Origin: Sphingomonas sp. CFBP 8760
Lineage (GTDB): Bacteria; Pseudomonadota; Alphaproteobacteria; Sphingomonadales; Sphingomonadaceae
DNA: 62,820 nt
NCBI RefSeq assembly: GCF_014841615.1
Contig: NZ_JACYUG010000010.1
Span: forward strand, 66,613-129,432
Direction of reading: 5' to 3'
The notes under the pieces were generated by a model, which saw only the letters and a list, made by a program, of their open reading frames with translations, searched no databases and was not told where the DNA came from. Shown here piece by piece: positions 56,234 to 62,820 of the stretch. The position numbers and the translations under genes were made by a program. The first letter of the stretch is position 1. Each line of letters begins with the position of its first letter.

Positions 56234-57600
56234 CGGCGGCCGTCGACCTCTTTCGGGCCGCCGCCGCCACGCTGCGCGACACCCCGACCGAGGAACGTTA
56301 TGGCCGGGTGGTCGCCGCGCGCGGCGCGCTGATCGAGGTCGACGGGCTGGCGGGCGCCGCGCAGATCGGCTCGCGCATCCGAATCAGCACCGGCAAGGGC
56401 ATGATCGAGGCGGAGGTGACCGGGCTCGATGCCGGGCTGGCGCAATGCCTGCCGTTCAGCGAGGCACAGGGGCTGGCTGCGGGCAATCACGCCGTGGTTG
56501 CCGCGGGGCAGTTCGCGGTGCGGCCGTGCGACGCGTGGCTCGGCCGGATGGTCGACGGTCTCGGTCGCCCGGTCGACGGGGGCGGGGCATTGGCATCGGG
56601 CAATCTCGCCCGCCCGATCCGCGCCAATCCGCCGCTGGCCGCCACCCGGTCGCGCGTCGGCGAACGGGTGGAGACGGGGGTGCGCGCGCTCGACGTGTTC
56701 GTGCCGCTGTGCCGTGGCCAGCGGCTCGGCCTGTTCGCGGGTTCCGGCGTCGGCAAGTCGGTGCTGCTGTCGATGCTGGCACGCTGGACCAAATGCGATG
56801 TCGCGGTGATCGGCCTGATCGGCGAGCGCGGCCGCGAGGTGCAGGAATTCGTCGAGGACGATCTGGGGCCCGAAGGACTGGCGCGCAGCGTCGTCGTCGT
56901 CGCCACCTCGGACGAGCCGGCGCTGATGCGGCGGCAGGCGGCGTGGACCACGCTGGCGATCGCCGAACACTTTCGCGATCAGGGGCTGAACGTGCTGTGC
57001 CTGATGGATTCGGTCACCCGCTTCGCGATGGCGCAGCGCGAGATCGGCCTGGCCTCGGGCGAGCCGCCCGCGACCAAGGGCTATACGCCGACCGTCTTCG
57101 CCGAACTGCCACGGTTGCTGGAACGCGCCGGTCCGGGCGCGGCGGGGCAGGGGTCGATCACCGGCCTGTTCACGGTGCTGGTCGATGGCGACGATCATAA
57201 CGAACCGGTCGCCGATGCCGTGCGCGGCATCCTCGACGGCCACGTCGTCATCACCCGCAAGATCGCCGAGCGGGGTCGTTATCCCGCGATCGACATCCTG
57301 AAATCGGTGTCGCGCACGCTGCCGCATTGTCATTCGGCGGAAGAGAACGCGATCCGCCTCGCCGCGCGGCGCATCCTGTCGACGCATGGCGACATGGAGG
57401 AGATGGTGCGGCTGGGTGCCTATAAGCCCGGTTCCAGCGCGGAGGTGGACGAAGCGATCCGCATCGCGCCGGATATCGAGAAGCTGCTGACGCAGGGCAA
57501 GGGCGATCGCGGGTATGCCGGTGCCACGTTCGACACGCTGGCCGGGCTGATGGAGCCCGCCGCATCCATGGACGCTCCCCCGATGGGCAGGGCGGCATGA
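56230..57600 (+). CDS. fliI: Flagellum-specific ATPase FliI
   Basis: A 456-residue F1-like ATPase energising flagellar protein export. Walker A GSGVGKS lies near residues 171-177, and the export-ATPase signatures GLIGERGREVQEF, MDSVTRFAMAQREIGLASGEPPATKGYTPTVFAELPRLLERAGPG-type region (about 255-300) and SRTLPHCH are present. Start GTG 56230 overlaps flbT (GTGA), and the stop overlaps the next start (ATGA), so flbT-fliI-fliJ-like are coupled. Confidence 0.95.
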   Translation: MTAAVDLFRAAAATLRDTPTEERYGRVVAARGALIEVDGLAGAAQIGSRIRISTGKGMIEAEVTGLDAGLAQCLPFSEAQGLAAGNHAVVAAGQFAVRPCDAWLGRMVDGLGRPVDGGGALASGNLARPIRANPPLAATRSRVGERVETGVRALDVFVPLCRGQRLGLFAGSGVGKSVLLSMLARWTKCDVAVIGLIGERGREVQEFVEDDLGPEGLARSVVVVATSDEPALMRRQAAWTTLAIAEHFRDQGLNVLCLMDSVTRFAMAQREIGLASGEPPATKGYTPTVFAELPRLLERAGPGAAGQGSITGLFTVLVDGDDHNEPVADAVRGILDGHVVITRKIAERGRYPAIDILKSVSRTLPHCHSAEENAIRLAARRILSTHGDMEEMVRLGAYKPGSSAEVDEAIRIAPDIEKLLTQGKGDRGYAGATFDTLAGLMEPAASMDAPPMGRAA

Positions 57601-58040
57601 AGACGCCCTATGACGCCCCGTTGCGCGTCGCCGAACGCGAGCTGGACGAGGTCCGCACCGCGATCGGCGCGGCGCTGGACGAGCTTCGACAGATCGAGGA
57701 CGCCGCGGCGTCGCTGCGCGATACGATGGCGCGCGAAAGGGCGGCGGTGGCCGGCGATAGCAGTCTGGCGGCGGAGCGGTTCTTCGTCTGTGCCCGTGAA
57801 CGGCGCGCGCAACTGGCCACGGCTTGCGAGGCGGCGAACGAACGGGTCGAGACACTGCGCGAGCGAGCGATCGAATGTTACGGCGCGCGTACTGCGATCG
57901 GCAACGCCGCCGCACGATATCGACAGGAGGCGGAACGCGCCGCCGCCGCTGCCGAACAGGCCGCGCTCGATGATATCGCCGCCTCGCGGCTGGTGCGGCT
58001 GCGGCGACGTCGGCCGGTCACGGCCCGGCTCGCATCATGA
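57597..58040 (+). CDS. fliJ: FliJ-like flagellar export chaperone
   Basis: A 147-residue protein that is almost entirely alpha-helical and coiled-coil (heptad-rich from about 10 to 130, Ala/Glu/Arg-rich). Sequence identity to FliJ is low and typical for this fast-diverging family; the call rests on length, helicity and position directly after fliI with a 4-nt overlap. FliJ is the stalk protein of the export ATPase. It ends in a basic tail RLRRRRPVTARLAS and overlaps the transglycosylase gene. Confidence 0.7.
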   Translation: MKTPYDAPLRVAERELDEVRTAIGAALDELRQIEDAAASLRDTMARERAAVAGDSSLAAERFFVCARERRAQLATACEAANERVETLRERAIECYGARTAIGNAAARYRQEAERAAAAAEQAALDDIAASRLVRLRRRRPVTARLAS

Positions 58041-58987
58041 TCGACCGGCTCGCGCTCCAGTCGCTGCCGCCTGCGCAGCGTGCCCGCCTGATCTATGGCG
58101 AGGTGCAGGCCGATATGTCGCGCCGGCTGTGGCAGGCGGCGCTGGGCAATGGCGACGGCGCGGGTGACGGCGATACCGTCACCCGGGCGCAGTTGCCGGG
58201 GGCGGCGGAGGAGCGTTCGTCGCTCGACACGTTGCTCGCGCTGCTGAAACCCGATGCCCCCGCCACCCCCACCGCGCCGCGCGCCACCACCGGGGCGCAG
58301 GTAGCGGCGGCGGGGGTCGCCCCGCCATCGCGCAACGATGCGCCCGTGACCGGGCTGGGGCCGAACGCGCGTTATGCCGGGGTGATCGACGCCGCAGCGG
58401 AACGTACCGGCCTGTCTCCGGCGGCACTGGCGGCGATCGTCGATGCCGAGGCGGGGCGATCCGCCGACGGCAGCTGGCAGACCTGGTCGCGCAACCCGCG
58501 GTCCAGCGCCGCCGGACTGGGCCAGTTCCTTGCCGGGACATGGCAGGGCATGGCCGAGATTCCGGGCACTTGGCTGAACCAGCAGGCGCGGGGCAACGGC
58601 TGGCTCGATGCGCATGGCAAGGTGGCGGCCGGCGCGCGCAGTGCCTTGCTGGCGCTGCGCTACGACCCCGCCGCCTCGATCAACAGCGTCGCGGATTATG
58701 CCCGCCGCAACATCGACGGGCTGGCGCGCGCCGGCGTGACCGATCGGGATACCGGCGGCAACACCGCCCAGTTGGCCTATCTCGGCCATCACCTGGGGTT
58801 GGGCGACGCGATTCGCTTCATGCGCGGCGGCCTGCCCGAATCGCGCGCGCGCGTCCTGCTCAACGCGCAGGTCGGCACCACCGGCAGCGAGCGGCGGATC
58901 GAAGCGGCGGGTGGTGCGCGGGCGGCGCATCGCACCTGGCTGATGGGTTATCTCGACCGCAAATTCAGCCCCGAACGATTCGGTTAA
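58037..58987 (+). CDS. Flagellar-cluster lytic transglycosylase-like protein
   Basis: A 316-residue protein with a Pro/Ala-rich N-terminal 110 and a goose-lysozyme/SLT-like domain: AAERTGLSPAALAAIVDAEAG with candidate catalytic Glu138, then SRNPRSSAAGLGQFLAGTWQGMAE and a helical tail. No signal peptide, so it is probably exported through the flagellar system to cut peptidoglycan around the rod, replacing the muramidase part of FlgJ. Overlaps fliJ-like by 4 nt; last gene of that coupled chain. Confidence 0.75.
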   Translation: MIDRLALQSLPPAQRARLIYGEVQADMSRRLWQAALGNGDGAGDGDTVTRAQLPGAAEERSSLDTLLALLKPDAPATPTAPRATTGAQVAAAGVAPPSRNDAPVTGLGPNARYAGVIDAAAERTGLSPAALAAIVDAEAGRSADGSWQTWSRNPRSSAAGLGQFLAGTWQGMAEIPGTWLNQQARGNGWLDAHGKVAAGARSALLALRYDPAASINSVADYARRNIDGLARAGVTDRDTGGNTAQLAYLGHHLGLGDAIRFMRGGLPESRARVLLNAQVGTTGSERRIEAAGGARAAHRTWLMGYLDRKFSPERFG

Positions 58988-59131
58988 GCCGAATCGGCGC
59001 CCGGAAATGGCATCCGTCCGGGAAGCAAAATAAATCAGGCGGTTAGAACCGAAAACCGGATGTTAACCATTTGAGCCGAAATTGCCCTTGTCCGGCGGGA
59101 AAGCCCGCCCCGAGATTCGAGGGAATGTTCG

Positions 59132-60025
59132 ATGTCGAAAATCACTGCCGCTCTGGAAGCCGCGGTCACGGCCGTGATCGGCAACACTCCCCCAGAGGGC
59201 GCACGGCAGACCAACCGGCAGCGCGTCGAATCGGATCGCGCCTTTGCGCAGATCCTGAAGCTGATCGCTCCGCGCATCCGCCACTTCATCCGCCAGTACG
59301 GTCTGGTCGCGCACTGGGACGATGCGGAGCAGTGCTGCGCGATCGGCGTGCATCGCGCGATCCTGGCCTATGATCCCGCCAAGGCGCAGTTCACCACCTT
59401 CGTGAACTGGCAGCTGCGCGGCGAATTGCAGGCGCTGCGTTTCCGCCTGATGACCGACCAGCGCCAGTCGGCCAAGAAGGTCGCCGCGACCACCGTCTCG
59501 CTCCATGCCGGCATCGCCGGTGCCGATGGCGAGGAAAGCTCGCTGGAGTCGACCATCGTCGACGAGCAGGCGCTGGAACTGACCGAGGCGGGCGCATCGA
59601 GCTACATGGCCGCGATCACCCGCACCAAGCTGATCGAGGAATATGTCGATCAGCTACGCATCGCCGGCACCGAGCAGTTGCAGCGCAAGGCACGCAGCAA
59701 GACTGCCGAGCGTCCGGTCGATCCTTCCGTGCCCCGGCTCAAGGCGGCGCTTTATCCCGTCGATGCCGCCGAACTGGCCGCCGTCGAGGAAAAGATCGCG
59801 TTGCACCGCGAGGCCCTGATCCGCCGACTGTCCGACGATGTCGAGGTGGACACCACGGCAGTGGTCGACGAGGCGGCCCGCGAGCGGCTGCGTCAGGTCG
59901 CCAAGCGCGCCACTGCGGCGATGGCCGACATGGCCGAGCGCGCGCCGCGCTTCGCCGAGGTGCTGACCGCGCCGGCCCCGTCGCGCTGGCGTCGCCAGGC
60001 CGCTACGGTGGCAGTGGCAGGCTGA
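59132..60025 (+). CDS. Sigma-70-like protein with region 2 but no recognisable region 4
   Basis: A 297-residue protein. Residues 35-100 match sigma-70 region 2: LIAPRIRHFIRQYGLVAHWDDAEQCCAIGVHRAILAYDPAKAQFTTFVNWQLRGELQAL, with FTTFVNWQLR corresponding to region 2.3/2.4. TVSLHAGIAGADGEESSLESTIVD (about 128-152) resembles a region 3 start. The C-terminal 100 residues are helical and charged, with no helix-turn-helix I can see. The position after flagellar genes suggests a flagellar or stress regulator. Start ATG 59132 has GAGGGAA seven bases upstream. Confidence 0.65.
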   Translation: MSKITAALEAAVTAVIGNTPPEGARQTNRQRVESDRAFAQILKLIAPRIRHFIRQYGLVAHWDDAEQCCAIGVHRAILAYDPAKAQFTTFVNWQLRGELQALRFRLMTDQRQSAKKVAATTVSLHAGIAGADGEESSLESTIVDEQALELTEAGASSYMAAITRTKLIEEYVDQLRIAGTEQLQRKARSKTAERPVDPSVPRLKAALYPVDAAELAAVEEKIALHREALIRRLSDDVEVDTTAVVDEAARERLRQVAKRATAAMADMAERAPRFAEVLTAPAPSRWRRQAATVAVAG

Positions 60026-60128
60026 ATCCGGCAGGTAGGAAAAAATTGCCGATCTTCACGAAAAGTTGACGAACCCGCCCGCGACTCCGTTTCTCGTCCT
60101 ACTATAAGGACAGTACGGGAGACAGCGG

Positions 60129-60632
60129 ATGACGACGGCCAGCATGATGGAAATACCGGCATGCCGCACGCTGCCGATCACGGATAGCCTGTTCGCCGAG
60201 GCGGCAAGCGACATCGCGCTGATCGGTGGCGGCCTGCTGATGCTGCACGACGCACCGCTCATGGCGGTGTCGCTGCCCAGCGACGGCTGGCAGACCGGCT
60301 GGCCGCTGATGATCTGGAACGCCGCGCTGTCGCCATGCGACAATCATGTCCGCGCGGTATGCGAAAGCCCGCTGACCGGCCCCGCGCTGGAAGCCCTGTG
60401 CCTCGCCGCCGACGCGCTCCACGATCGTCTCACCGCGTGGGCCTGGATGGATGTCGATGTGCGCGGCCTCTGCGCGATCACCGATGGCACCGGGCTGGCA
60501 ATCGGCCGCATCGCCGACCTGATGAAGGGCCTGCTCCACGCCGCCCCGCGCGTGACGCCGGTGCTGCCGATGGCGACCGACGGCCTGTGGGCGCTGCTCG
60601 GTGAAGTGGCGGGGGATGCCGTCTGCCACTAG
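60129..60632 (+). CDS. Unknown protein abutting the IS element
   Basis: A 167-residue protein of no recognised family, with six Cys, mixed hydrophobicity (IALIGGGLLMLHDAPLMAV) and no clear signal or membrane helix. Start ATG 60129 follows GGGAGA. Its stop TAG (60630-60632) is the insertion site of the IS630 element; the sequence rebuilt without the IS still gives TAG at the same place, so the reading frame is intact. Lying 103 nt after the sigma-like gene, it may be functionally linked to it. Confidence 0.6.
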   Translation: MTTASMMEIPACRTLPITDSLFAEAASDIALIGGGLLMLHDAPLMAVSLPSDGWQTGWPLMIWNAALSPCDNHVRAVCESPLTGPALEALCLAADALHDRLTAWAWMDVDVRGLCAITDGTGLAIGRIADLMKGLLHAAPRVTPVLPMATDGLWALLGEVAGDAVCH

Positions 60633-61708
60633 TGGATTGATTCCAACGTTTGGTGCCCACGTCTGACTGCGGCGCTGACTTCATCGGGATTGGCGCGCCA
60701 GACGAAGGGTCGAGGCTGCTGATTATGCTCCTTGATGAAGCGGTTGATGGCGGCCTGAAGATCGACGACGGAGTGGAAGACCCCGTTCTTCAGGCGGCGA
60801 CGGGTCAGTTTGGCGAAGAACCCCTCGACCGCGTTCAGCCACGAACATGACGTCGGCACGAAGTGAAACGTCCAGCGCGGATGGTGGTCCAGCCAGGCGC
60901 GGACCCTGGGCTGTTTATGGGTCGCGTAGTTATCCAGAATGACGTGGACGGCCTTGTCCTGCGGCAGCTCGGCCTCGAGGGCGTTGAGGAAGCGGATGAA
61001 CTCCTGATGGCGGTGACGCTGCATGTTGCGCCCGATCACCGAGCCATCGAGGACGTTCAGGGCGGCGAACAGCGTCGTGGTGCCGTTACGCTTGTAGTCG
61101 TGGGTCATGGTCGCGCTCCGGCCGCGCTTGAGCGGTAGCCCGGGTTGCGTGCGGTCGAGCGCCTGGATCTGGCTCTTCTCGTCCACTGACAGCACGATCG
61201 CATGGGCAGGCGGCGAGACGTACAGGCCGACCACATCGTGCAGCTTCTCGGCGAACGCCCGGTCGTTGGACAGCTTGAAACTGCGCCAGCGGTGCGGCGC
61301 CAGGCCATGGTCGTGCCAGATCTTTACCACCGAGGAGGCCGCGATACCAACCGCCTTTGCCATGGCGCGCACCGTCCAGTGCGTCGCCTCGTGCCCAGGC
61401 GGCTCCAGCGTCAACGCCACGACCCTGTCGACCAGCGTGGGCTTGAGCGGCGCGATCCCCGGCGGTCGCGTCTTGTCGCGCAGCAGGCCATCGACGCCCT
61501 CGGCCATGAACCGCTCTTGCCAGCGCCACACGCAGGTCTTCGACTTGCCCGTCGCCGCCATGATCGCGACCGTGCCCAGACCATCCTCGCTCAGCAGGAC
61601 GATCCGCGCCCGCCACACATGCTTCTGCGGTGAACCACGCGCCACCACCAGCGCCTCGAGCCGCTCTCTGTCCGATGCCGTGACGGCAATGCTGATCCCA
61701 CTACGCAT
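60629..61708 (-). CDS. IS630-family transposase
   Basis: A 359-residue DDE transposase. The N-terminal helix-turn-helix domain (about 10-145) includes TGKSKTCVWRWQERF and VRAMAKAVGIAASSVVKIW. The catalytic triad is Asp176 (SVDEKSQ), Asp259 (VILDNYATHK) and Glu295 (NAVEGFFAKL), which is the DDE spacing of IS630. No frameshift or stop. The last codon is followed by TAG formed at the CTAG target junction (60629-60631), so the element borrows its stop codon from the target. Confidence 0.93.
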   Translation of the reverse strand: MRSGISIAVTASDRERLEALVVARGSPQKHVWRARIVLLSEDGLGTVAIMAATGKSKTCVWRWQERFMAEGVDGLLRDKTRPPGIAPLKPTLVDRVVALTLEPPGHEATHWTVRAMAKAVGIAASSVVKIWHDHGLAPHRWRSFKLSNDRAFAEKLHDVVGLYVSPPAHAIVLSVDEKSQIQALDRTQPGLPLKRGRSATMTHDYKRNGTTTLFAALNVLDGSVIGRNMQRHRHQEFIRFLNALEAELPQDKAVHVILDNYATHKQPRVRAWLDHHPRWTFHFVPTSCSWLNAVEGFFAKLTRRRLKNGVFHSVVDLQAAINRFIKEHNQQPRPFVWRANPDEVSAAVRRGHQTLESIH

Positions 61709-61777
61709 CCCGCACTATCCCACACCGATGCGGTCTACGGAATCAACAGCAGGACTCTTCCGTCCCGATCAATCCAC
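60632..61777 (-). mobile_element. IS630-family insertion sequence, complete (1146 bp)
   Basis: The ends are perfect 10-bp inverted repeats GTGGATTGAT (60632-60641) and its complement (61768-61777). It is flanked by a TA duplication (60630-60631 and 61778-61779) within CTAG on both sides, the IS630 target pattern. One transposase gene on the minus strand fills the element. Both ends and the transposase look intact, so it may be recently inserted and mobile. Confidence 0.9.
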
Positions 61778-61871
61778 TAGATTAGCGTTTGTTCACATTT
61801 TGTTTTTGTAATGTAAGATTTCATGCGCTGAATGAGGCTTCTCGGTTCTTCAACCCGGGAAGGAAAAGTAC

Positions 61872-62820
61872 ATGACGACCTATTCCTATCAATCTTTGCT
61901 GCCCTATGCCGATTATCTTAAGTCATATTTCTCCCGATTGGGTGGCGATATTGCAATACTGGGCCGGGTCGCGGCTCAATTCGCGGTCAGCGAAACCACA
62001 CCCCCTGGCATGACGCTGCTTGTGGCGGCCGGTGCCGCCTTTCGATCCGGCTCGGTGATCGAAGTACCCGCGCGTCACGGCGATCACCAGCACCGCCATC
62101 ACCGACGAACGCCTGAACGGCGGTGCTGCCGCCACGCAGGGCGGTGGGTTGGTAGGCGTGCAGACGTTCACGACCAACGGCACTTATACGCCGACGCCCG
62201 GCACGAACAAGATCATCGTCCGGGTTGTTGGCGGCGGCGGTAGCGGCGGGAGTTGTTCCGCTACCTCGTCGTCACAAGGCTCAGCCGCGAGCGGCGGTGG
62301 GGCGGGTGCGTATGCCGAGGCGCTTTTGACAAGCGGCTTTGCCGATGTCGCAATCACCATCGGCGCCGGGGGGCTTCCATCGGCCGGTGGCAACAATGCC
62401 GGATCAGCAGGCGGCACATCCCGTTTCGGCGGCATCGTAATCGCACCCGGCGGTACACCTGGATACGGCAGTCCCGCGCTCAACCCGCCATTCCTGTTCG
62501 GTGGCACGGGTGCTTCCGCCATTCCGACCGGCGGAAACGTCGTCAACGCGGCGGGTCAGACGGGTGCGGAGAGTATCGCCCTTGCCCCCAATGTCGTCGT
62601 TGGCGGTATTGGCGGTTCGTCGATCTTCGGTGCTGGCGGACGTGGCGCCGGGTGGGGTGATGAGTTTCCGGCCCAGGCACCGGGTGCTGGTGGGGGAGGG
62701 GCCTCCGGGATTCCCAGTCAACCGGCTTTTAAGGGCGGCCCAGGTGCAGCGGGGATCGTCATCGTTATAGTAAAGCCTGTCCTGAGCCTGTCGAAGGGAG
62801 AGCCTGAGGGCGCTGGCGAG
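61872..62820 (+). pseudogene. Glycine-rich, phage-tail-like gene with frameshift/internal deletion; 3' end beyond window
   Basis: ATG 61872 (GGAAGGAAAAG upstream) opens a frame with VSETTPPGMTLLVAAGAAFRSGSVIEVPA (to about 62073), typical of tail-fibre-like N-terminal parts; it then runs into out-of-frame Arg/His-rich sequence and stops at 62243. From 62071 a different frame, open to the window end, reads RVTAITSTAITDERLNGG and then VQTFTTNGTYTPTPGTNKIIVRVVGGGGSGG and a long Gly-rich domain (about 62155-62770). In relatives, a segment of roughly NPRID...TG...P-x-G lies between these two parts, so an internal deletion plus frameshift is likely. A leader of 61781-61871 is AT-rich. Confidence 0.65.
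62776..62798 (+). repeat. REP-like repeat core at window edge
   Basis: CCTGTCCTGAGCCTGTCGAAGG matches the widespread sphingomonad/alphaproteobacterial short repeat containing CTGAGC-TGTCGAAGG. A related core (CTGAGCGCAGTCGAAG) forms the arms of 7756-7872. It lies inside the open frame of the glycine-rich gene, suggesting that the frame has run past its natural end here. Confidence 0.6.

Noticed and set aside
56188..57915. 575-residue minus-strand frame over fliI
   Set aside because: Antisense to fliI and the fliJ-like gene, which have ATPase motifs and overlapping start/stop signals.
60065..60106. TTGACG and TATAAG as a sigma-70 promoter for the unknown gene
   Set aside because: The two hexamers are about 31 nt apart, far from the 16-18 nt needed.
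62155..62770. Apparent tandem repeats in the glycine-rich region as a CRISPR or satellite
   Set aside because: The periodicity comes from Gly-rich codons of a protein domain; no regular repeat-spacer structure is present.

Overview
The window is chromosomal DNA of a high-GC alphaproteobacterium, most likely a sphingomonad (Sphingomonas or a close relative). The support is indirect but consistent: uniform GC-rich codon use, a PEPxxWA-type C-terminal sorting signal, FlbT-type flagellar control, a Cbp3-like cytochrome bc1 chaperone next to a BamE-like lipoprotein and DUF177, an NDUFS4-like complex I subunit, and dispersed palindromes containing the GCGCAGTCGAAG and CCTGAGCCTGTCGAAGG cores typical of sphingomonad genomes. 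About 57 protein genes are supported. I see no rRNA, tRNA or CRISPR array.

Layout. 1-12.6 kb is housekeeping: a patatin-like lipase, a D-2-hydroxyacid dehydrogenase, coupled chorismate mutase and thymidylate kinase, a long-chain polyprenyl diphosphate synthase, an O-antigen ligase-like membrane protein, a zinc-efflux transporter, HrpB helicase, the NDUFS4-like subunit, MsrA and GalE. 12.7-19.7 kb is a branched-chain (leucine) catabolic operon divergent from a LysR regulator: isovaleryl-CoA dehydrogenase, both methylcrotonyl-CoA carboxylase subunits, then a MaoC hydratase and a CitE-type lyase instead of the usual crotonase and HMG-CoA lyase. It ends at a strong hairpin shared with gyrB. 22.4-29.7 kb carries envelope and respiratory assembly factors, a PPP-family phosphatase, an S41 peptidase, small lipoproteins and uracil-DNA glycosylase. 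29.7-44.6 kb holds a 1099-residue GH18/deacetylase/glycosyltransferase fusion, a PDZ-response regulator-histidine kinase cassette, a PEP-CTERM protein beside a metallophosphoesterase/LamG lipoprotein, a DUF885 peptidase, a serine acetyltransferase and a class I glutamine amidotransferase.

44.7-47.7 kb is a four-gene cluster (PepSY, DUF2271, DUF4198, ApbE) that reads as a periplasmic flavin-based redox system; the DUF2271 protein carries a DGVSGAT sequence matching the ApbE flavinylation motif. After an MscS-family channel and a GH43-like protein, 51.3-60.6 kb is flagellar: flgE-flgK-flgL on the minus strand and, divergently, flbT-fliI-fliJ-like-transglycosylase with 4-nt overlaps, followed by a sigma-like protein with a recognisable region 2 but no visible region 4, and an unknown gene.

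The right end is mobile and decaying. A complete IS630-family element (60632-61777) sits exactly in the stop codon of the unknown gene. Beyond it is a glycine-rich, phage-tail-like gene that appears to have lost an internal segment and its reading frame.

The best leads are the leucine operon's substitute hydratase/lyase pair, the flavinylated DUF2271 system, the all-in-one polysaccharide enzyme and the truncated sigma-like flagellar protein.
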